A stretch of DNA of 64,000 nt from Citrobacter freundii ATCC 8090 = MTCC 1658 = NBRC 12681 (GCF_011064845.1 NZ_CP049015.1:3410001-3474000), one strand, 5' to 3'. Counted from the first letter of the stretch, positions 17,011 to 27,542 are shown. Program-made: numbers and translations. Notes: generated from the sequence alone by a model not told the origin.

Positions 17011-17082
17011 GTGAAATATTTCTTTATGGGCATTTCTTTTATGGTCATCGTTTGGGCCGGTACTTTCGCCCTGATGATCTAA
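17011..17082 (+). CDS. ypdK: Membrane microprotein YpdK
   Basis: A 23-residue hydrophobic protein (MKYFFMGISFMVIVWAGTF...) identical or nearly so to E. coli YpdK, one of the short membrane proteins confirmed by tagging. It is a single transmembrane helix and its function is unknown. The start is GTG, supported by GGAGAG about 9 bases upstream; an ATG at 17004 reads in another frame. It sits between the structured leader and a strong terminator shared with alaC. Confidence 0.85.
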   Translation: MKYFFMGISFMVIVWAGTFALMI

Positions 17083-17097
17083 ATTAAAAGACGCAGC

Positions 17098-17126
17098 AAA
17101 AAACAGGAGCCATCAGGCTCCTGTTT
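17098..17126. terminator. Bidirectional terminator between ypdK and alaC
   Basis: AAACAGGAGCC (17101-17111) pairs over 11 bp with GGCTCCTGTTT (17116-17126) around ATCA, with an A-run to the left. It ends ypdK on the plus strand and alaC on the minus strand. Confidence 0.88.
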
Positions 17127-17147
17127 GCATTTTGGGGGAACATTCGG

Positions 17148-18386
17148 TCAGTCGGTACTTTCAGAAGTCGATTTTGCACTGGTCGGTAACAGGCCATCTG
17201 CACGGAACATTGCTTTGATACCGCGAATAGCCTGACGGGTACGGTCACGGTTTTCAATTAACGCAAAACGCACATGCGTATCACCATAATCACCAAACCC
17301 AATCCCCGGTGAAACGCATACCTTCGCTTCATTCAGCAGTTTCTTGGCAAACTCAAGTGACCCCATCCCGGCGTATTGCTCTGGAATTTTCGCCCAAACG
17401 TACATCGAGGCTTTTGGCACCTCGACCATCCAGCCAGCTTCATGCAGCCCTTTGACCAGCACATCACGACGACGTTTATATTGCTCTGCAATATCTCGCA
17501 CGCACTGCTGATCGCCTTCCAGCGCGGCGATAGCCGCAACCTGTAACGGTGTAAAGGTCCCGTAATCGTGATAGCTCTTAATTCGCGCCAGCGCGTTCAC
17601 CAGCGTTTTATTGCCCACCATAAAACCGATACGCCAGCCCGCCATGTTGTAGCTTTTCGACAGGGTGAAAAATTCAACTGCGACATCGCGAGCGCCCGGT
17701 ACCTGCATAATCGACGGCGCTTTCCAGCCGTCGTAGACAATATCGGCATAGGCCAGATCATGAACCACCAGCACGTCATAGCGTTTAGCCAGAGCCACAA
17801 CTTTTTCGAAGAACTCCAGCTCGACGCATTGCGCAGTCGGGTTCGACGGGAAACCTAAGATCATCATCTTCGGTTTCGGATAGCTTTCGCGAATCGCGCG
17901 CTCCAGCTCATTAAAGAAATCGACGCCTTCGACCAGCGGCACAGATCGTACCTGCGCGCCGGCAATCACCGCGCCATAAATATGGATGGGATAACTTGGG
18001 TTGGGTACGAGGACCGTATCACCGTGATCGAGCGTTGCCAGCATCAGGTGCGCAAGTCCCTCTTTGGAACCGATGGTCACAATGGCTTCGGATTCAGGAT
18101 CGATCTCAACGTCATAGCGTTCCTGGTACCAGCGGGAAATCGCCCGACGCAGACGCGGAATACCGCGAGAGGTGGAATAACCGTGCGTATCCGGGCGCTG
18201 CGCTACGGTACACAGTTTTTCAACAATGTGAGGAGGCGTGGCCCCATCCGGGTTCCCCATGCTGAAGTCGATAATATCTTCGCCGCGCCGACGCGCAGCC
18301 ATCTTCAGTTCAGCCGTGATGTTAAAAACGTACGGGGGAAGGCGATCAATACGCGTAAAGCGACGTTCAGGGCGGGAGTCAGCCAT
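17148..18386 (-). CDS. alaC: Glutamate-pyruvate aminotransferase AlaC
   Basis: AlaC makes alanine from pyruvate with glutamate as amino donor and is one of the main alanine transaminases of E. coli. The 412-residue cytoplasmic PLP enzyme is a fold-type I aminotransferase. It shows the substrate-binding [11 protein letters not shown], the PLP-binding NPSYPIH and [12 protein letters not shown], the Schiff-base lysine K244 in [15 protein letters not shown], and the phosphate-binding arginine in WRIGF. AGGA lies just ahead of the ATG. Single gene, divergent from pyrS; the leader has two small hairpins. Confidence 0.96.
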   Translation of the reverse strand: MADSRPERRFTRIDRLPPYVFNITAELKMAARRRGEDIIDFSMGNPDGATPPHIVEKLCTVAQRPDTHGYSTSRGIPRLRRAISRWYQERYDVEIDPESEAIVTIGSKEGLAHLMLATLDHGDTVLVPNPSYPIHIYGAVIAGAQVRSVPLVEGVDFFNELERAIRESYPKPKMMILGFPSNPTAQCVELEFFEKVVALAKRYDVLVVHDLAYADIVYDGWKAPSIMQVPGARDVAVEFFTLSKSYNMAGWRIGFMVGNKTLVNALARIKSYHDYGTFTPLQVAAIAALEGDQQCVRDIAEQYKRRRDVLVKGLHEAGWMVEVPKASMYVWAKIPEQYAGMGSLEFAKKLLNEAKVCVSPGIGFGDYGDTHVRFALIENRDRTRQAIRGIKAMFRADGLLPTSAKSTSESTD

Positions 18387-18412
18387 AATATCCTCAGATT
18401 AACGTTAGCGCC

Positions 18413-18447
18413 CGGACCGTCCGAGCGACGCTGCCACGATGGTGGCA
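18413..18447 (-). promoter_or_regulatory. Two small hairpins in the alaC leader
   Basis: CGGAC/GTCCG (18413-18423) and TGCCAC/GTGGCA (18432-18447) can fold one after the other in the alaC 5' leader, ending 27 bases from the start codon. There is no run of alanine codons in a nearby short frame, so classic attenuation is not supported. The remaining 18448-18773 is an AT-rich divergent spacer with no gene seen. Confidence 0.35.
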
Positions 18448-18773
18448 CGTTTAGAAAATAGCCTGAATAATTTCCTTCTGTCGAGAGGCAAAACAAAATA
18501 TTTTTTCCTGACAAAAAAGAGGAACAACATAGTAAAATGAGGAAATATTCATTTTCACAACCCGCTTAAAATTACCATCATTTAACATTTTGTTGTTAAA
18601 TACATTACCTTGAACGCAGCGCTGACAGGACAGGTATTGTAAATACAACAATCATGCAACAATCCCCTTTTAATATTATGGTTTTTCCTCATTAGGCACA
18701 GGCTGCGTGGGCGCTGGTCATCCTGGCCCAGGTTACCTATCATAGAGGTTTAACCCTTGCGCAAGAGTCACCC

Positions 18774-20471
18774 GTGCACGAAATATTCAATATGCTGCTG
18801 GCGGTATTTGACCGGGCAGCACTGATGCTGTTCTGTCTGTTTTTCCTGATTCGTATCCGCCTGTTCCGCGAACTGTTGCACAAATCAGCCCACTCCCCAA
18901 AAGAGCTGCTCGCCGTTACCGCGATTTTCTCAATGTTTGCCCTGTTCAGTACCTGGTCCGGCGTACCGGTTGAAGGCTCACTGGTTAACGTGCGTATTAT
19001 CGCGGTCATGTCAGGGGGGATTCTGTTTGGCCCGTGGGTCGGTATCATTACGGGCCTCATCGCGGGTACCCACCGCTATCTGATCGACATCGGCGGCGTC
19101 ACCGCCCTGCCCTGTTTTATCACCAGTATTCTGGCAGGCTGTATTGCCGGGTGGATCAACCGTAAGATCCCTAAAGCGCAGCACTGGCGAGCGGGCATTT
19201 TAGGCGGAATGCTGTGCGAATCCCTGACGATGATCCTCGTCGTCGTCTGGGCCCCCTCTATCGCATTGGGACTGGATATTGTCTCAAAAATCGGTATCCC
19301 AATGATCCTGGGCAGCGTCTGCATTGGCTTTATCGTCATGCTGGTGCAAAGCGTGGAGGGCGAGAAAGAGGCCAGCGCCGCGAAGCAGGCCAAGCTGGCG
19401 CTGGATATTGCCAACAAAACCTTGCCGCTTTTTCGGCAGGTTAACAGCGAGTCGCTCCGCCAGGTATGCGAAATTATTCGCCATGACATCCATGCGGACG
19501 CCGTCGCGATTACCAATACCCAGCACGTTCTGGCCTACGTTGGCGTGGGGGAACTTAACTACCGTGATAACGATGATTTCGTCAGTCCTACCACTCAGCA
19601 GGCGATCAATTACGGAAAAATCATCATTAAAAACAATGATGAAGCGCATCGCACACCGGAAATACACTCCATGCTGGTGATCCCGCTGTGGGAGAAAGGT
19701 GTTGTCACCGGTACGCTAAAAATCTACTACTGTCACGCCCACCAGATAACCTCCTCGCTGCAGGAAATGGCTATTGGCCTGTCGCAAATTATCTCGACTC
19801 AGCTTGAAGTTTCCCGGGCGGAACAGCTACGCGAAATGGCAAATAAGGCAGAGCTACGCGCACTACAAAGTAAAATAAATCCTCATTTCCTGTTTAACGC
19901 CCTGAACGCGATTTCATCCTCGGTACGACTTAACCCAGACACCGCACGCCAGCTCATTTTTAATTTGTCGCGTTATCTTCGCTACAATATCGAATTAAAA
20001 GACGATGAGCAGATCGACATCAAAAAAGAGCTGTATCAAATCAAGGATTACATCGCCATCGAACAAGCGCGTTTTGGCGACAAACTAACGGTTATTTATG
20101 ATATCGATGAAGAGGTAAGCTGTTATATTCCCAGCCTGCTGATTCAGCCGCTGGTAGAAAACGCTATCGTCCATGGGATTCAGCCCTGCAAAGGGAAAGG
20201 TGTGGTCACCATCAGCGTGGCGGAGTGTGGTAACCGGGTACGGATAGCCGTGCGGGATACGGGCCACGGTATCGATCCAAAAGTGATTGAACGGGTCGAA
20301 TCCAATGAAATGCCGGGCAATAAAATTGGTCTATTGAATGTGCACCATCGCGTTAAGCTGCTCTACGGTGAGGGATTACATATCCGCCGTCTGGAGCCAG
20401 GCACTGAGATTGCCTTTTATGTACCGAATCAGCATTCGCCCGCAGCCGCACCGGCCACATTGTTGCTTTAA
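18774..20471 (+). CDS. pyrS: Pyruvate-sensing histidine kinase PyrS (YpdA)
   Basis: Sensor of the YpdA/YpdB system, which in E. coli responds to external pyruvate and induces the transporter yhjX. It is a 565-residue LytS-type kinase with an N-terminal multi-pass membrane domain (about 1-185, with the [19 protein letters not shown] segment), a GAF-like domain (about 215-345), and a His-kinase domain with the phospho-acceptor in [17 protein letters not shown]. The ATPase domain carries [13 protein letters not shown] and DTGHGID. The start is GTG with a weak ribosome site, as in E. coli. It is followed 14 bases later by pyrR in one operon with ypdC. Confidence 0.94.
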   Translation: MHEIFNMLLAVFDRAALMLFCLFFLIRIRLFRELLHKSAHSPKELLAVTAIFSMFALFSTWSGVPVEGSLVNVRIIAVMSGGILFGPWVGIITGLIAGTHRYLIDIGGVTALPCFITSILAGCIAGWINRKIPKAQHWRAGILGGMLCESLTMILVVVWAPSIALGLDIVSKIGIPMILGSVCIGFIVMLVQSVEGEKEASAAKQAKLALDIANKTLPLFRQVNSESLRQVCEIIRHDIHADAVAITNTQHVLAYVGVGELNYRDNDDFVSPTTQQAINYGKIIIKNNDEAHRTPEIHSMLVIPLWEKGVVTGTLKIYYCHAHQITSSLQEMAIGLSQIISTQLEVSRAEQLREMANKAELRALQSKINPHFLFNALNAISSSVRLNPDTARQLIFNLSRYLRYNIELKDDEQIDIKKELYQIKDYIAIEQARFGDKLTVIYDIDEEVSCYIPSLLIQPLVENAIVHGIQPCKGKGVVTISVAECGNRVRIAVRDTGHGIDPKVIERVESNEMPGNKIGLLNVHHRVKLLYGEGLHIRRLEPGTEIAFYVPNQHSPAAAPATLLL

Positions 20472-20485
20472 CCAGGAGTGAAGTC

Positions 20486-21220
20486 GTGAAAGTCATCATT
20501 GTTGAAGATGAATTCCTGGCCCAACAGGAACTGAGCTGGCTGATAAAAGAGCACAGCCAGATGGAGATTGTCGGCACGTTTGACGATGGTCTGGACGTGC
20601 TGAAATATCTCCAGCACAACCGCGTTGACGCCATTTTTCTGGATATTAATATTCCCTCGCTGGACGGCGTATTGCTGGCACAAAATATCAGCCAGTTCGC
20701 GCATAAACCCTTTATTGTGTTTATTACCGCGTGGAAAGAGCACGCCGTTGAAGCCTTCGAACTGGAAGCTTTTGACTACATTCTGAAGCCGTACCAGGAA
20801 TCACGCATTGTCAGCATGCTGCAAAAGCTGGAAGCCGCCTGGCAACAGCAGCAAACGGGAACTTCGCTCGCCAGTCCGGTGGCCCGCGAAAACGATACGA
20901 TCAACCTGATCAAAGATGAGCGGATCATCGTGACCCCGATCAACGACATCTACTACGCAGAAGCCCATGAAAAGATGACGTTTGTCTACACCCGGCGCGA
21001 ATCGTACGTGATGCCGATGAACATCACCGAATTTTGCAGCAAACTGCCGGCTTCGCATTTCTTCCGCTGCCACCGCTCGTTCTGCGTGAATCTGAATAAA
21101 ATCCGCGAGATCGAACCCTGGTTTAACAATACCTATATTTTGCGCTTAAAAGATCTGGAATTTGAAATCCCGGTTAGTCGGAGTAAAGTGAAAGAGTTCA
21201 GACAGTTAATGCACTTATAG
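20486..21220 (+). CDS. pyrR: LytTR response regulator PyrR (YpdB)
   Basis: Response regulator paired with PyrS. The 244 residues comprise a receiver domain (D53 in FLDINIPSLDG, acidic E7/D8, K89-region KPYQ) and a C-terminal LytTR DNA-binding domain (about 138-240, with PASHFFRCHRSFCVNL and NNTYILRLKDLEFEIPVSR). The start is GTG with AGGAG nearby. It lies between pyrS and ypdC with short gaps, so co-transcription is likely. Confidence 0.94.
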   Translation: MKVIIVEDEFLAQQELSWLIKEHSQMEIVGTFDDGLDVLKYLQHNRVDAIFLDINIPSLDGVLLAQNISQFAHKPFIVFITAWKEHAVEAFELEAFDYILKPYQESRIVSMLQKLEAAWQQQQTGTSLASPVARENDTINLIKDERIIVTPINDIYYAEAHEKMTFVYTRRESYVMPMNITEFCSKLPASHFFRCHRSFCVNLNKIREIEPWFNNTYILRLKDLEFEIPVSRSKVKEFRQLMHL

Positions 21221-21235
21221 CGCAGAGAAAGAGCG

Positions 21236-22099
21236 ATGAAAGAGCCAGGCCTTCCCGCAGACCAACAGTTTTTCGCCGATCTGTTCAGTGGCCTGGTGTT
21301 AAACCCACAGCGTCTGGGGCACGTGTGGTTCGCAACCCAGCCCACCACGTTACCGACCGGCAGTTTATGTATTGATCTTCCGCGCCTTGATATCGTGCTA
21401 CGTGGGGAATACAGCAACCAACTGCAAAAACAGCAGCATAACCTGGCAGAAGGCGACATGCTGTTTATCCCGGCGAAAGCGGCCAATCTGCCCGGCGGCG
21501 ACAAACCCGTGATGCTGCTGAGCCTGGTTTTTTCTCCGGCATGGCTGGGACTCTCTTTTTACGATAATCGAACTGCATCGCTGCTTCGTCCGGTACGCCG
21601 TATTGAGTTACCCCATCCACAGCGCGGCGAAGGCGAGGCGATGCTCACCGCATTAACGCATTTAAGCCGCTCTCCTCAGGCCCAGGATATCATTCAGCCG
21701 TTGGTGCTTAGTCTGCTGCATCTGTGTCGTAGCGTGGTGAATACCCGCCCAGACACAGAGCGCCCACGCGCTGAATTTCTCTATCATAGTATGTGTAATT
21801 GGATACAAGATAACTATGCCCAGCCGCTGACTCGCGAAAGCGTGGCGCAGTTTTTTAATATCACACCCAATCACCTGTCAAAAGTGTTTGCCCAGCACGG
21901 CACTATGGGGTTCGTCGAGTATCTGCGGTGGGTAAGAATGGCGAAGGCGCGCATTATCTTGCAGAAATACCATCTGTCGATTAGCGAAGTTGCACAGCGG
22001 TGTGGATACCATGACAGTGATTATTTCTGCCGCCTGTTCCGGCGTCAGTTTGGCCTGACGCCGGGAGAGTACGGCGCGCGTTTTCAGTCAGCGCGTTGA
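21236..22099 (+). CDS. ypdC: AraC-family regulator YpdC
   Basis: A 287-residue predicted transcription factor. The N-terminal half has a cupin-like ligand-binding layout (LAEGDMLFIPAKAANLPGGD). The C-terminal 100 residues are a double HTH of the AraC type, including ESVAQFFNITPNHLSKVFAQ and ISEVAQRCGYHDSDYFCRLFR. The inducer and targets are not known. It begins 15 bases after pyrR and probably belongs to that operon, which suggests a link to pyruvate or fry regulation, although this is inference. It converges on the cupin gene. Confidence 0.9.
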   Translation: MKEPGLPADQQFFADLFSGLVLNPQRLGHVWFATQPTTLPTGSLCIDLPRLDIVLRGEYSNQLQKQQHNLAEGDMLFIPAKAANLPGGDKPVMLLSLVFSPAWLGLSFYDNRTASLLRPVRRIELPHPQRGEGEAMLTALTHLSRSPQAQDIIQPLVLSLLHLCRSVVNTRPDTERPRAEFLYHSMCNWIQDNYAQPLTRESVAQFFNITPNHLSKVFAQHGTMGFVEYLRWVRMAKARIILQKYHLSISEVAQRCGYHDSDYFCRLFRRQFGLTPGEYGARFQSAR

Positions 22100-22136
22100 T
22101 TATGTCAACACCTGCCAGGGCCGCCGCATCTTTGCT

Positions 22137-22520
22137 TTATGGTGAGTCGTTACAGCCGATGTCTGTGTGTTTAGCCCAATTGACCATTCCCTGGAAATCA
22201 ACAATCACCACGGATTCATCGCCAACCACCCAAGCATCATGGCCTGGAGGAATGCGCGACAGCTCACCGGGCTTACAATCAAATTCGCTGCCATCATCCA
22301 TTTTTACCCGCAGCACACCGGAAACGTGGTACTGAAAATGAGGGGCTTCGCAACTCTTCGTTCCAGCGATAGGTTGAACTGACGTAGACCACCGCCAGCC
22401 TGGCTCCAGGACAGCACGGCCGACGATTGCACCTCCCACATCGAGAAGCTCCAGTCGCCCGTGAGGGAACTCACGAACTTCGTCTGGAAGACCAAATGAC
22501 TTCACTTCTGCTTTGTCCAT
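22137..22520 (-). CDS. Small cupin-domain protein
   Basis: A 127-residue single-domain cupin. The barrel is visible from LEPGWRWSTSVQPIAG through PHFQYHVSGVLRVKMDDG to CKPGELSRIPPGHDAWVVGDE. The metal ligands of classical cupins are not all present. The function is unknown; binding or modifying a small molecule is the family's usual role. The start at 22520 is decided by a near-perfect AAGGAGGT six bases upstream. It is not present between ypdC and fryA in E. coli K-12, so it is an accessory gene in this spot. Confidence 0.75.
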   Translation of the reverse strand: MDKAEVKSFGLPDEVREFPHGRLELLDVGGAIVGRAVLEPGWRWSTSVQPIAGTKSCEAPHFQYHVSGVLRVKMDDGSEFDCKPGELSRIPPGHDAWVVGDESVVIVDFQGMVNWAKHTDIGCNDSP

Positions 22521-22674
22521 TGCGCACCTCCTTAGGTTGATTACGCGCATGGCCGCTCTTAAATTATATCAGCAGCGGTCATTTATTGTACGATTCGTAA
22601 TCTCAGCCAGGATCGTTGTAAAATAACGGCCTTTAGCTAAACCCTGCAGGCTTACTCAATAAAGTGAATATACG

Positions 22675-22854
22675 ATGAAGAACAGACGTGCACTCTCCCT
22701 GATGTGTTTTCAGATGCTGGAATCAGGTGCGGATCGTCGGACCGTGAAAAGAGCCCTGACCTCCCGCCGTGTTAAAGGTCGCCAGGCGGTAGTTCTGCTC
22801 TGCAAGCAAGAGATGACGCTGTTGAGGGCCGGGAAACTACCGTTCTCTGATTGA
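22675..22854 (+). CDS. Small basic ORF of unknown function
   Basis: An open frame of 59 residues (MKNRRALSLMCFQMLESGAD...) rich in arginine and lysine, with predicted helices and no signal peptide. The ribosome site is weak (AAGTGA about 7 bases before the ATG). I recognise no family. It lies divergent from the cupin gene and convergent with fryA, in the same small insertion relative to E. coli, and the frame is free of rare features. It may be real but needs expression or conservation evidence. Confidence 0.4.
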   Translation: MKNRRALSLMCFQMLESGADRRTVKRALTSRRVKGRQAVVLLCKQEMTLLRAGKLPFSD

Positions 22855-22897
22855 TAATTTCCCTTTCTGACCCTCTTATCCACTCTTGCTGTCAAAC

Positions 22898-25393
22898 TTA
22901 AAACGTCAGTTCTGCCTCCAGCAGCGCAAGAATGCTCTCAGCATTTTCAGCGGCAAACAACGACTGGCGGAACTGCTTGTTCACCAGCTTGCGCGCCAGC
23001 TGCGAGAAGACCTTCACGTGGTTTATGCCTTCATCGGCACCCAGCGTCAGCATGATCACCAGTTCTACATCACCCATCTCAGACTGCCAGTCAACGGGCT
23101 GCAGAAGCCGGGCAATGCTGATGCTGGAATGGCGGATCCACTGGGATTTCGTGTGCGGAATAGCCACACCGAAGCCGACGGCGGTGGTGACGATCTCTTC
23201 GCGCTGCCAGACATCCTCTTCCAGTTCAAACGGATGTTCAGTCCGTCCATTAACGCCAAGATTGCCGCACAGGAACTGGATCACCTGCTCTTTGTTACTC
23301 AGAGATTCGCCGACAAAGATGTTCTCCAGCGCCAGCAGCGGACGCACATCTTTCTGCGGTGCAAACTGGTTTAGCAGATCTTCTATCTCCTGAGCGCTAC
23401 GGCATTCGCAGGCCTGCATGGCGAGCTCACGACATGCCCGACCGTCCAGTTGACGAAGCTGGCTTTTTACCGCCGGAATACGTGGGCTGCTCATGCTCAG
23501 CTCGTCCAGCCCGAGGCCCAGAAGCAGCGGTAAATAACGTCCTTCACCGCCCAGTTCGCCGCAAATACCCACCCATTTACCGCGTTCGTGCGCCACGCGA
23601 ATAATCTGCTGTAACATGCGCAGGAACGACGGCGTAATCGGGTTGTACAGCGGCGAAACGCGCGGGTTATTGCGATCAACGGCGTACAAATACTGGGTCA
23701 TGTCATTTGAGCCAATACTGAAGAAATCCACCTCATCACAGAAATGGTCGATGATGTAACACACCGAAGGGACTTCAACCATAATTCCCAGTGAGATTGT
23801 CGGAGCATGACGTAAGCCGTCCGCTTTCAGCGCCACCAACGCTTTTTGCAGTTCGCTTTTTACCCATAAAATCTGGTCGAGGCTGTGCACCATCGGGATC
23901 ATCAGTTGCGCATTGCCGAAGGTCGCCGCCCGTAAAATCGCGCGCAATTGAGTGCGAAAAAGCCCGGCAAACTCCGGATAAATCCGCACCGCGCGATAAC
24001 CCAGGAACGGATTCTCTTCCTGCGGAATATTAAGATAGCGGATGTTCTTATCGCCGCCGATATCCATGGTGCGAAAGATAACCGGCTTGTCGCCCGCGGC
24101 CAGTAAGACCTGCTGGTAGGCTTCAAACTGTTCCTGCTCATCAGGTGCGCTGTCGCGGTCCATAAACAGCATTTCAGTACGAAACAGCCCAATCCCTTCC
24201 GCACCATTGGCAAACGCTCCCGGCGCTTCCAGCGCGGTACCGATATTCGCTGCAACGTCAATACGCTGATTATCTTTGGTCAACGCAGGCTGGGCGGCAT
24301 CAAGCGCTTGCCGCCGCTGGCATTCATCGGCCAGCTTCTGCGCAATCGCGTAATAGCCGCGAACGGCATCGTCTGGATTGATGGCTAATACCCCACATCG
24401 GGCATCCAGTACCGCATGCTGCCCGGAATACCGGTTAAAGGCCGCCAGCGGCAAGCCGCTAAGTACTGGAATAGCTGACGCACGGGCAAGGATCAGGGTA
24501 TGCGAAGTGCGCCCCGTTTTCTCCAGGATCATGCCAGACAGATGCTGCAAATCGAGGCTTAAAAACTGGCTGGGCGTCAGATCCTCAGCAACCAGAATTG
24601 TCGGTTTATTCAGCACCAACGCATTACGCGGCCGTCTTTCAGGCCAGGTGATGTGCAGCAACTGTTCGCTGATATCACGGATATCACTGACGCGTTCGCG
24701 CAGGTAATCACTACCGGAGGCCGACAGCTTGTCGCACACCAGCTCCATATTGGCAATGATTGCCGCCCCTAGCCCCAGATGTTGCTCCAGCATTAAGCGG
24801 CGAATATTCCCGGCAAACTCGTCATCCTGAATCAGAGACAGATGCGCGCTAAGGATGGTTTTACTCTCGCCGTCGCGCTCGCGCAGCTGCTGATTGAGCT
24901 GTTCGGCAAGCGTCGCCAGACTATGCTCCAGCCGGGTATTGTCTTCCGCACTCGCCGCAATCTCACGATAACTTTCCAGGTTATCACTCTGCCAAAGCGT
25001 GAGCGTACCTGCTCCCACGCCCCCTGCCAGCACGCTGCCGTACAGCAGGTCCGGGTTGAGGCGAATCAGCGAACGCGGCAACGGGTGCGCCGCCAGTTCC
25101 GCCGGGGTCGGCTGAACGCTATCGCTGTCAATAAACCGGTGCTGCAGGTACTCCTCCAGCGCTCGCCGGGCCTGTTCTTCATCGCGACCAGTAATGGACA
25201 GGCTGCAACTGTCGTTAAACAGCGTTCCGGTGCCTATCAGCGCCAGCGAGCTTTTCGCATCCGCCCGCGCATTCTGGCGATGATTAATAAATACCACCTC
25301 ACTTTGCCACTGGCTGCATTGTTCTTTCAGCTCCCACGCCGGACGCGCATGCAGACCATTGGGTAACGGGCAAAGAAATTGAATCGTTAGCAT
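22898..25393 (-). CDS. fryA: Multiphosphoryl PTS protein FryA (HPr-EI-EIIA)
   Basis: A fused phosphotransfer protein of the cryptic fructose-like Fry PTS. The 831 residues hold an HPr-like domain with H15 (NGLHARPAW), an enzyme I domain with H298 (GRTSHTLILAR) and the PEP-binding C-terminal barrel (NDMTQYLYAVDRNNPRVS, GICGELGGEG), and a C-terminal EIIA(Fru) domain with H747 (AIPHTKSQ). It therefore could pass phosphate from PEP to FryB independently of ptsHI. Last gene of the minus-strand operon fryB-fryC-ypdF-ypdE-fryA. Confidence 0.95.
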   Translation of the reverse strand: MLTIQFLCPLPNGLHARPAWELKEQCSQWQSEVVFINHRQNARADAKSSLALIGTGTLFNDSCSLSITGRDEEQARRALEEYLQHRFIDSDSVQPTPAELAAHPLPRSLIRLNPDLLYGSVLAGGVGAGTLTLWQSDNLESYREIAASAEDNTRLEHSLATLAEQLNQQLRERDGESKTILSAHLSLIQDDEFAGNIRRLMLEQHLGLGAAIIANMELVCDKLSASGSDYLRERVSDIRDISEQLLHITWPERRPRNALVLNKPTILVAEDLTPSQFLSLDLQHLSGMILEKTGRTSHTLILARASAIPVLSGLPLAAFNRYSGQHAVLDARCGVLAINPDDAVRGYYAIAQKLADECQRRQALDAAQPALTKDNQRIDVAANIGTALEAPGAFANGAEGIGLFRTEMLFMDRDSAPDEQEQFEAYQQVLLAAGDKPVIFRTMDIGGDKNIRYLNIPQEENPFLGYRAVRIYPEFAGLFRTQLRAILRAATFGNAQLMIPMVHSLDQILWVKSELQKALVALKADGLRHAPTISLGIMVEVPSVCYIIDHFCDEVDFFSIGSNDMTQYLYAVDRNNPRVSPLYNPITPSFLRMLQQIIRVAHERGKWVGICGELGGEGRYLPLLLGLGLDELSMSSPRIPAVKSQLRQLDGRACRELAMQACECRSAQEIEDLLNQFAPQKDVRPLLALENIFVGESLSNKEQVIQFLCGNLGVNGRTEHPFELEEDVWQREEIVTTAVGFGVAIPHTKSQWIRHSSISIARLLQPVDWQSEMGDVELVIMLTLGADEGINHVKVFSQLARKLVNKQFRQSLFAAENAESILALLEAELTF

Positions 25394-25416
25394 AACAACT
25401 CCTGATTAGCGCGAAA

Positions 25417-26457
25417 TCAGCACCTGAAATCCGTCAGATGAGCCACGGTTTCGCACGTAAGATGTGAAATAAGAGCCGACAACAGCTGCTGCGTCTGGAT
25501 GATGTCCCGGCAGTCGGCAATCGACGCCGCGCAATGTCCATACCGTGTGGCGGGTCCCATGACAACCGTTGGGATCCCTGTGCCGCTTACGTGCACCGCC
25601 CCGCCGTCGGTGCCGCCGTTACTGAACATATCGAGCTGCAGGGAAATACCCGCGTCAGCGGCCATGCTTTCAACCCACACCGTCAGCTTTGGCGGTGCAA
25701 TCAGCGATTTATCGCTCAGCACCAGCATCGGACCTTTGCCGAGCTGCCGATGGTTGGCCACACTGTAATCAAAGTTTTTGGCCCAGCAGGCGGTATCCAG
25801 CACAAATGCCACATCCGGTGCGACAACGCGTGCAGCCGTTTGTCCTCCGCGCAGTCCCACTTCTTCACTGGAACTGGCCACCAGCCAGACCTCGCAAGGA
25901 AGGATGGCGTTATGCCATTCACGCAGTAGCGCCACCAGCAAATAACATCCAAGACGGTCATCAAAGGCTTTGCCCATGATTCGCTGGTGCGGCAAGACCT
26001 GAAAGGTTGTGTCGAATGTGACGCGATCGCCGGGGCGTACGCCGGCCTGGAGTACCTCATCATAAGATCGCGCGCCAATATCTACCCGCAGCGTATTGAC
26101 CTCATTACCGCATCGCTCTCCGTCGAGCAGACCGGGAATTTTGCTCTCTTCACGGGTGGTGATCCGCACCGGCTGCAGTTGTCTGGCCGCCATACGCACA
26201 TTTCCCACCGGCAATACATCGATCGCCCCTTCGCTGGAAATACTACGCACGATAAACCCCACTTCATCCATATGCGCGCAGATCATCACCTTCGGACCGG
26301 TTGATTCATTGAGACGGATCAGCACCGATCCCAGACCATCGAAGCGCACCTCTTTATTAAGACGATCCGCCTCCTCAAGCAGGATCTGCCGCACTTCCTG
26401 TTCTGACGAGGCGATCGCGTCCGCCTCGCTCAGCGCCTTTAGTAACGATAAATCCAT
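25417..26457 (-). CDS. ypdE: M42-family aminopeptidase YpdE
   Basis: A metallo-aminopeptidase of 346 residues; the E. coli enzyme removes N-terminal residues from peptides and works with YpdF. The metal-binding and catalytic segments are visible: [40 protein letters not shown] and a late histidine in RYGHCAAS. Its start overlaps the end of ypdF at a single base (ATGA-type junction), so the two peptidases are translationally coupled. Why peptidases travel with a sugar PTS is unknown. Confidence 0.92.
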   Translation of the reverse strand: MDLSLLKALSEADAIASSEQEVRQILLEEADRLNKEVRFDGLGSVLIRLNESTGPKVMICAHMDEVGFIVRSISSEGAIDVLPVGNVRMAARQLQPVRITTREESKIPGLLDGERCGNEVNTLRVDIGARSYDEVLQAGVRPGDRVTFDTTFQVLPHQRIMGKAFDDRLGCYLLVALLREWHNAILPCEVWLVASSSEEVGLRGGQTAARVVAPDVAFVLDTACWAKNFDYSVANHRQLGKGPMLVLSDKSLIAPPKLTVWVESMAADAGISLQLDMFSNGGTDGGAVHVSGTGIPTVVMGPATRYGHCAASIADCRDIIQTQQLLSALISHLTCETVAHLTDFRC

Positions 26458-27542
26458 TACGCCTCTCCCGTGTGTAGCAATGTTTTCGCCATGGTATAGA
26501 GCACCTCTCCGCCGTCAGGCGTAACCAGCACAACATCTTCAATACGCACCCCCCCCTGCCCCGGCAGATAAATACCCGGCTCAACGGTGAGCAGCATGCC
26601 AGCGACCAGAGGTGTTGTGTCAGCGGGGGAAAAATGTGGATTTTCATGCACTTCAATGCCGATAGCATGTCCGGTGTTGTGACCAAATGCATCGCCATAG
26701 CCCGCCTGGGTAATGACTCGCCTGGCTGCGGCGTCTACCTCATTGCATCGCGCACCTGGTCGAATTGCCGCCACCGCGGCACGCTGCGCCGCAAGGACAA
26801 TCTGGTACACGGCAAACAGCGCGCTTTCTTCCGCTGGCTGGTTCGCATCGGGGATGCGAAAGGTTCGCGTCATATCCGAACAATAACCCTGATACAGCGC
26901 GCCAAAATCCAGCGTGATGAACTCACCCGCCTCAACACGTTTGTCGCTGGCTTTGCCGTGTGGCAGCGCACCGCGCCAGCCGCTGGCGACAATGGTGTCA
27001 AAAGAAGCTTTATCTGCGCCGAGCGTGCGCATAAACCACTCCAGTTCAGCGGCAATTTCGCGCTCACTGAGACCGGGTTGAATAAAGCGTCGTATATGTT
27101 CCGCGCTGAGGTCAGCTATCCGGCAGGCTTCGCGTATGCAGGCTATTTCCTGCGCCGTTTTCACCTGCCGGAGCACATCCGGTACGGCGCTCACCAGTCG
27201 GGCACGCAGTTTTTCCGACCACGCGTTCGCCGTTTCCCAGCTTACTTGCTCACCTTCGAATCCCACCGTCTGCAGCTTTTCGTGTGCAATAATGTGATTC
27301 ACCTGCGAATACAGCGTCTGCGTTCCATCGAGCCGATGGATCTGATAGCCCTGAGTACGCGTGGCAACATCGGTGTAGTAACGGGCATCAACCAGGATAT
27401 GCGCACTTTCATGGCTGATAAACACAAACCCTGAACTGCTGGAGATCCCCATATGCGGCTGTTTGTTCTGCCGTGATGACAACAGCATCGCGTCAAGTTG
27501 TTGCGCCGTTAACCAGTCGCGCAGTGAAGCAAGTAAGCTCAT
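26457..27542 (-). CDS. ypdF: M24-family methionyl/Xaa-Pro aminopeptidase YpdF
   Basis: A 361-residue metallo-aminopeptidase with creatinase-like N-terminal domain and a pita-bread catalytic domain. Metal ligands appear in [19 protein letters not shown] (two aspartates), [15 protein letters not shown] (histidine), [11 protein letters not shown] and GVRIEDVVL (glutamates). E. coli YpdF cleaves N-terminal methionine and Xaa-Pro bonds. It lies between fryC (17-base gap) and ypdE (overlap) in the fry operon. Confidence 0.93.
   Translation of the reverse strand: MSLLASLRDWLTAQQLDAMLLSSRQNKQPHMGISSSSGFVFISHESAHILVDARYYTDVATRTQGYQIHRLDGTQTLYSQVNHIIAHEKLQTVGFEGEQVSWETANAWSEKLRARLVSAVPDVLRQVKTAQEIACIREACRIADLSAEHIRRFIQPGLSEREIAAELEWFMRTLGADKASFDTIVASGWRGALPHGKASDKRVEAGEFITLDFGALYQGYCSDMTRTFRIPDANQPAEESALFAVYQIVLAAQRAAVAAIRPGARCNEVDAAARRVITQAGYGDAFGHNTGHAIGIEVHENPHFSPADTTPLVAGMLLTVEPGIYLPGQGGVRIEDVVLVTPDGGEVLYTMAKTLLHTGEA

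Noticed and set aside
18387..18514. Alanine leader peptide attenuator ahead of alaC
   Set aside because: No short frame with consecutive alanine codons and no alternative terminator structure are visible.
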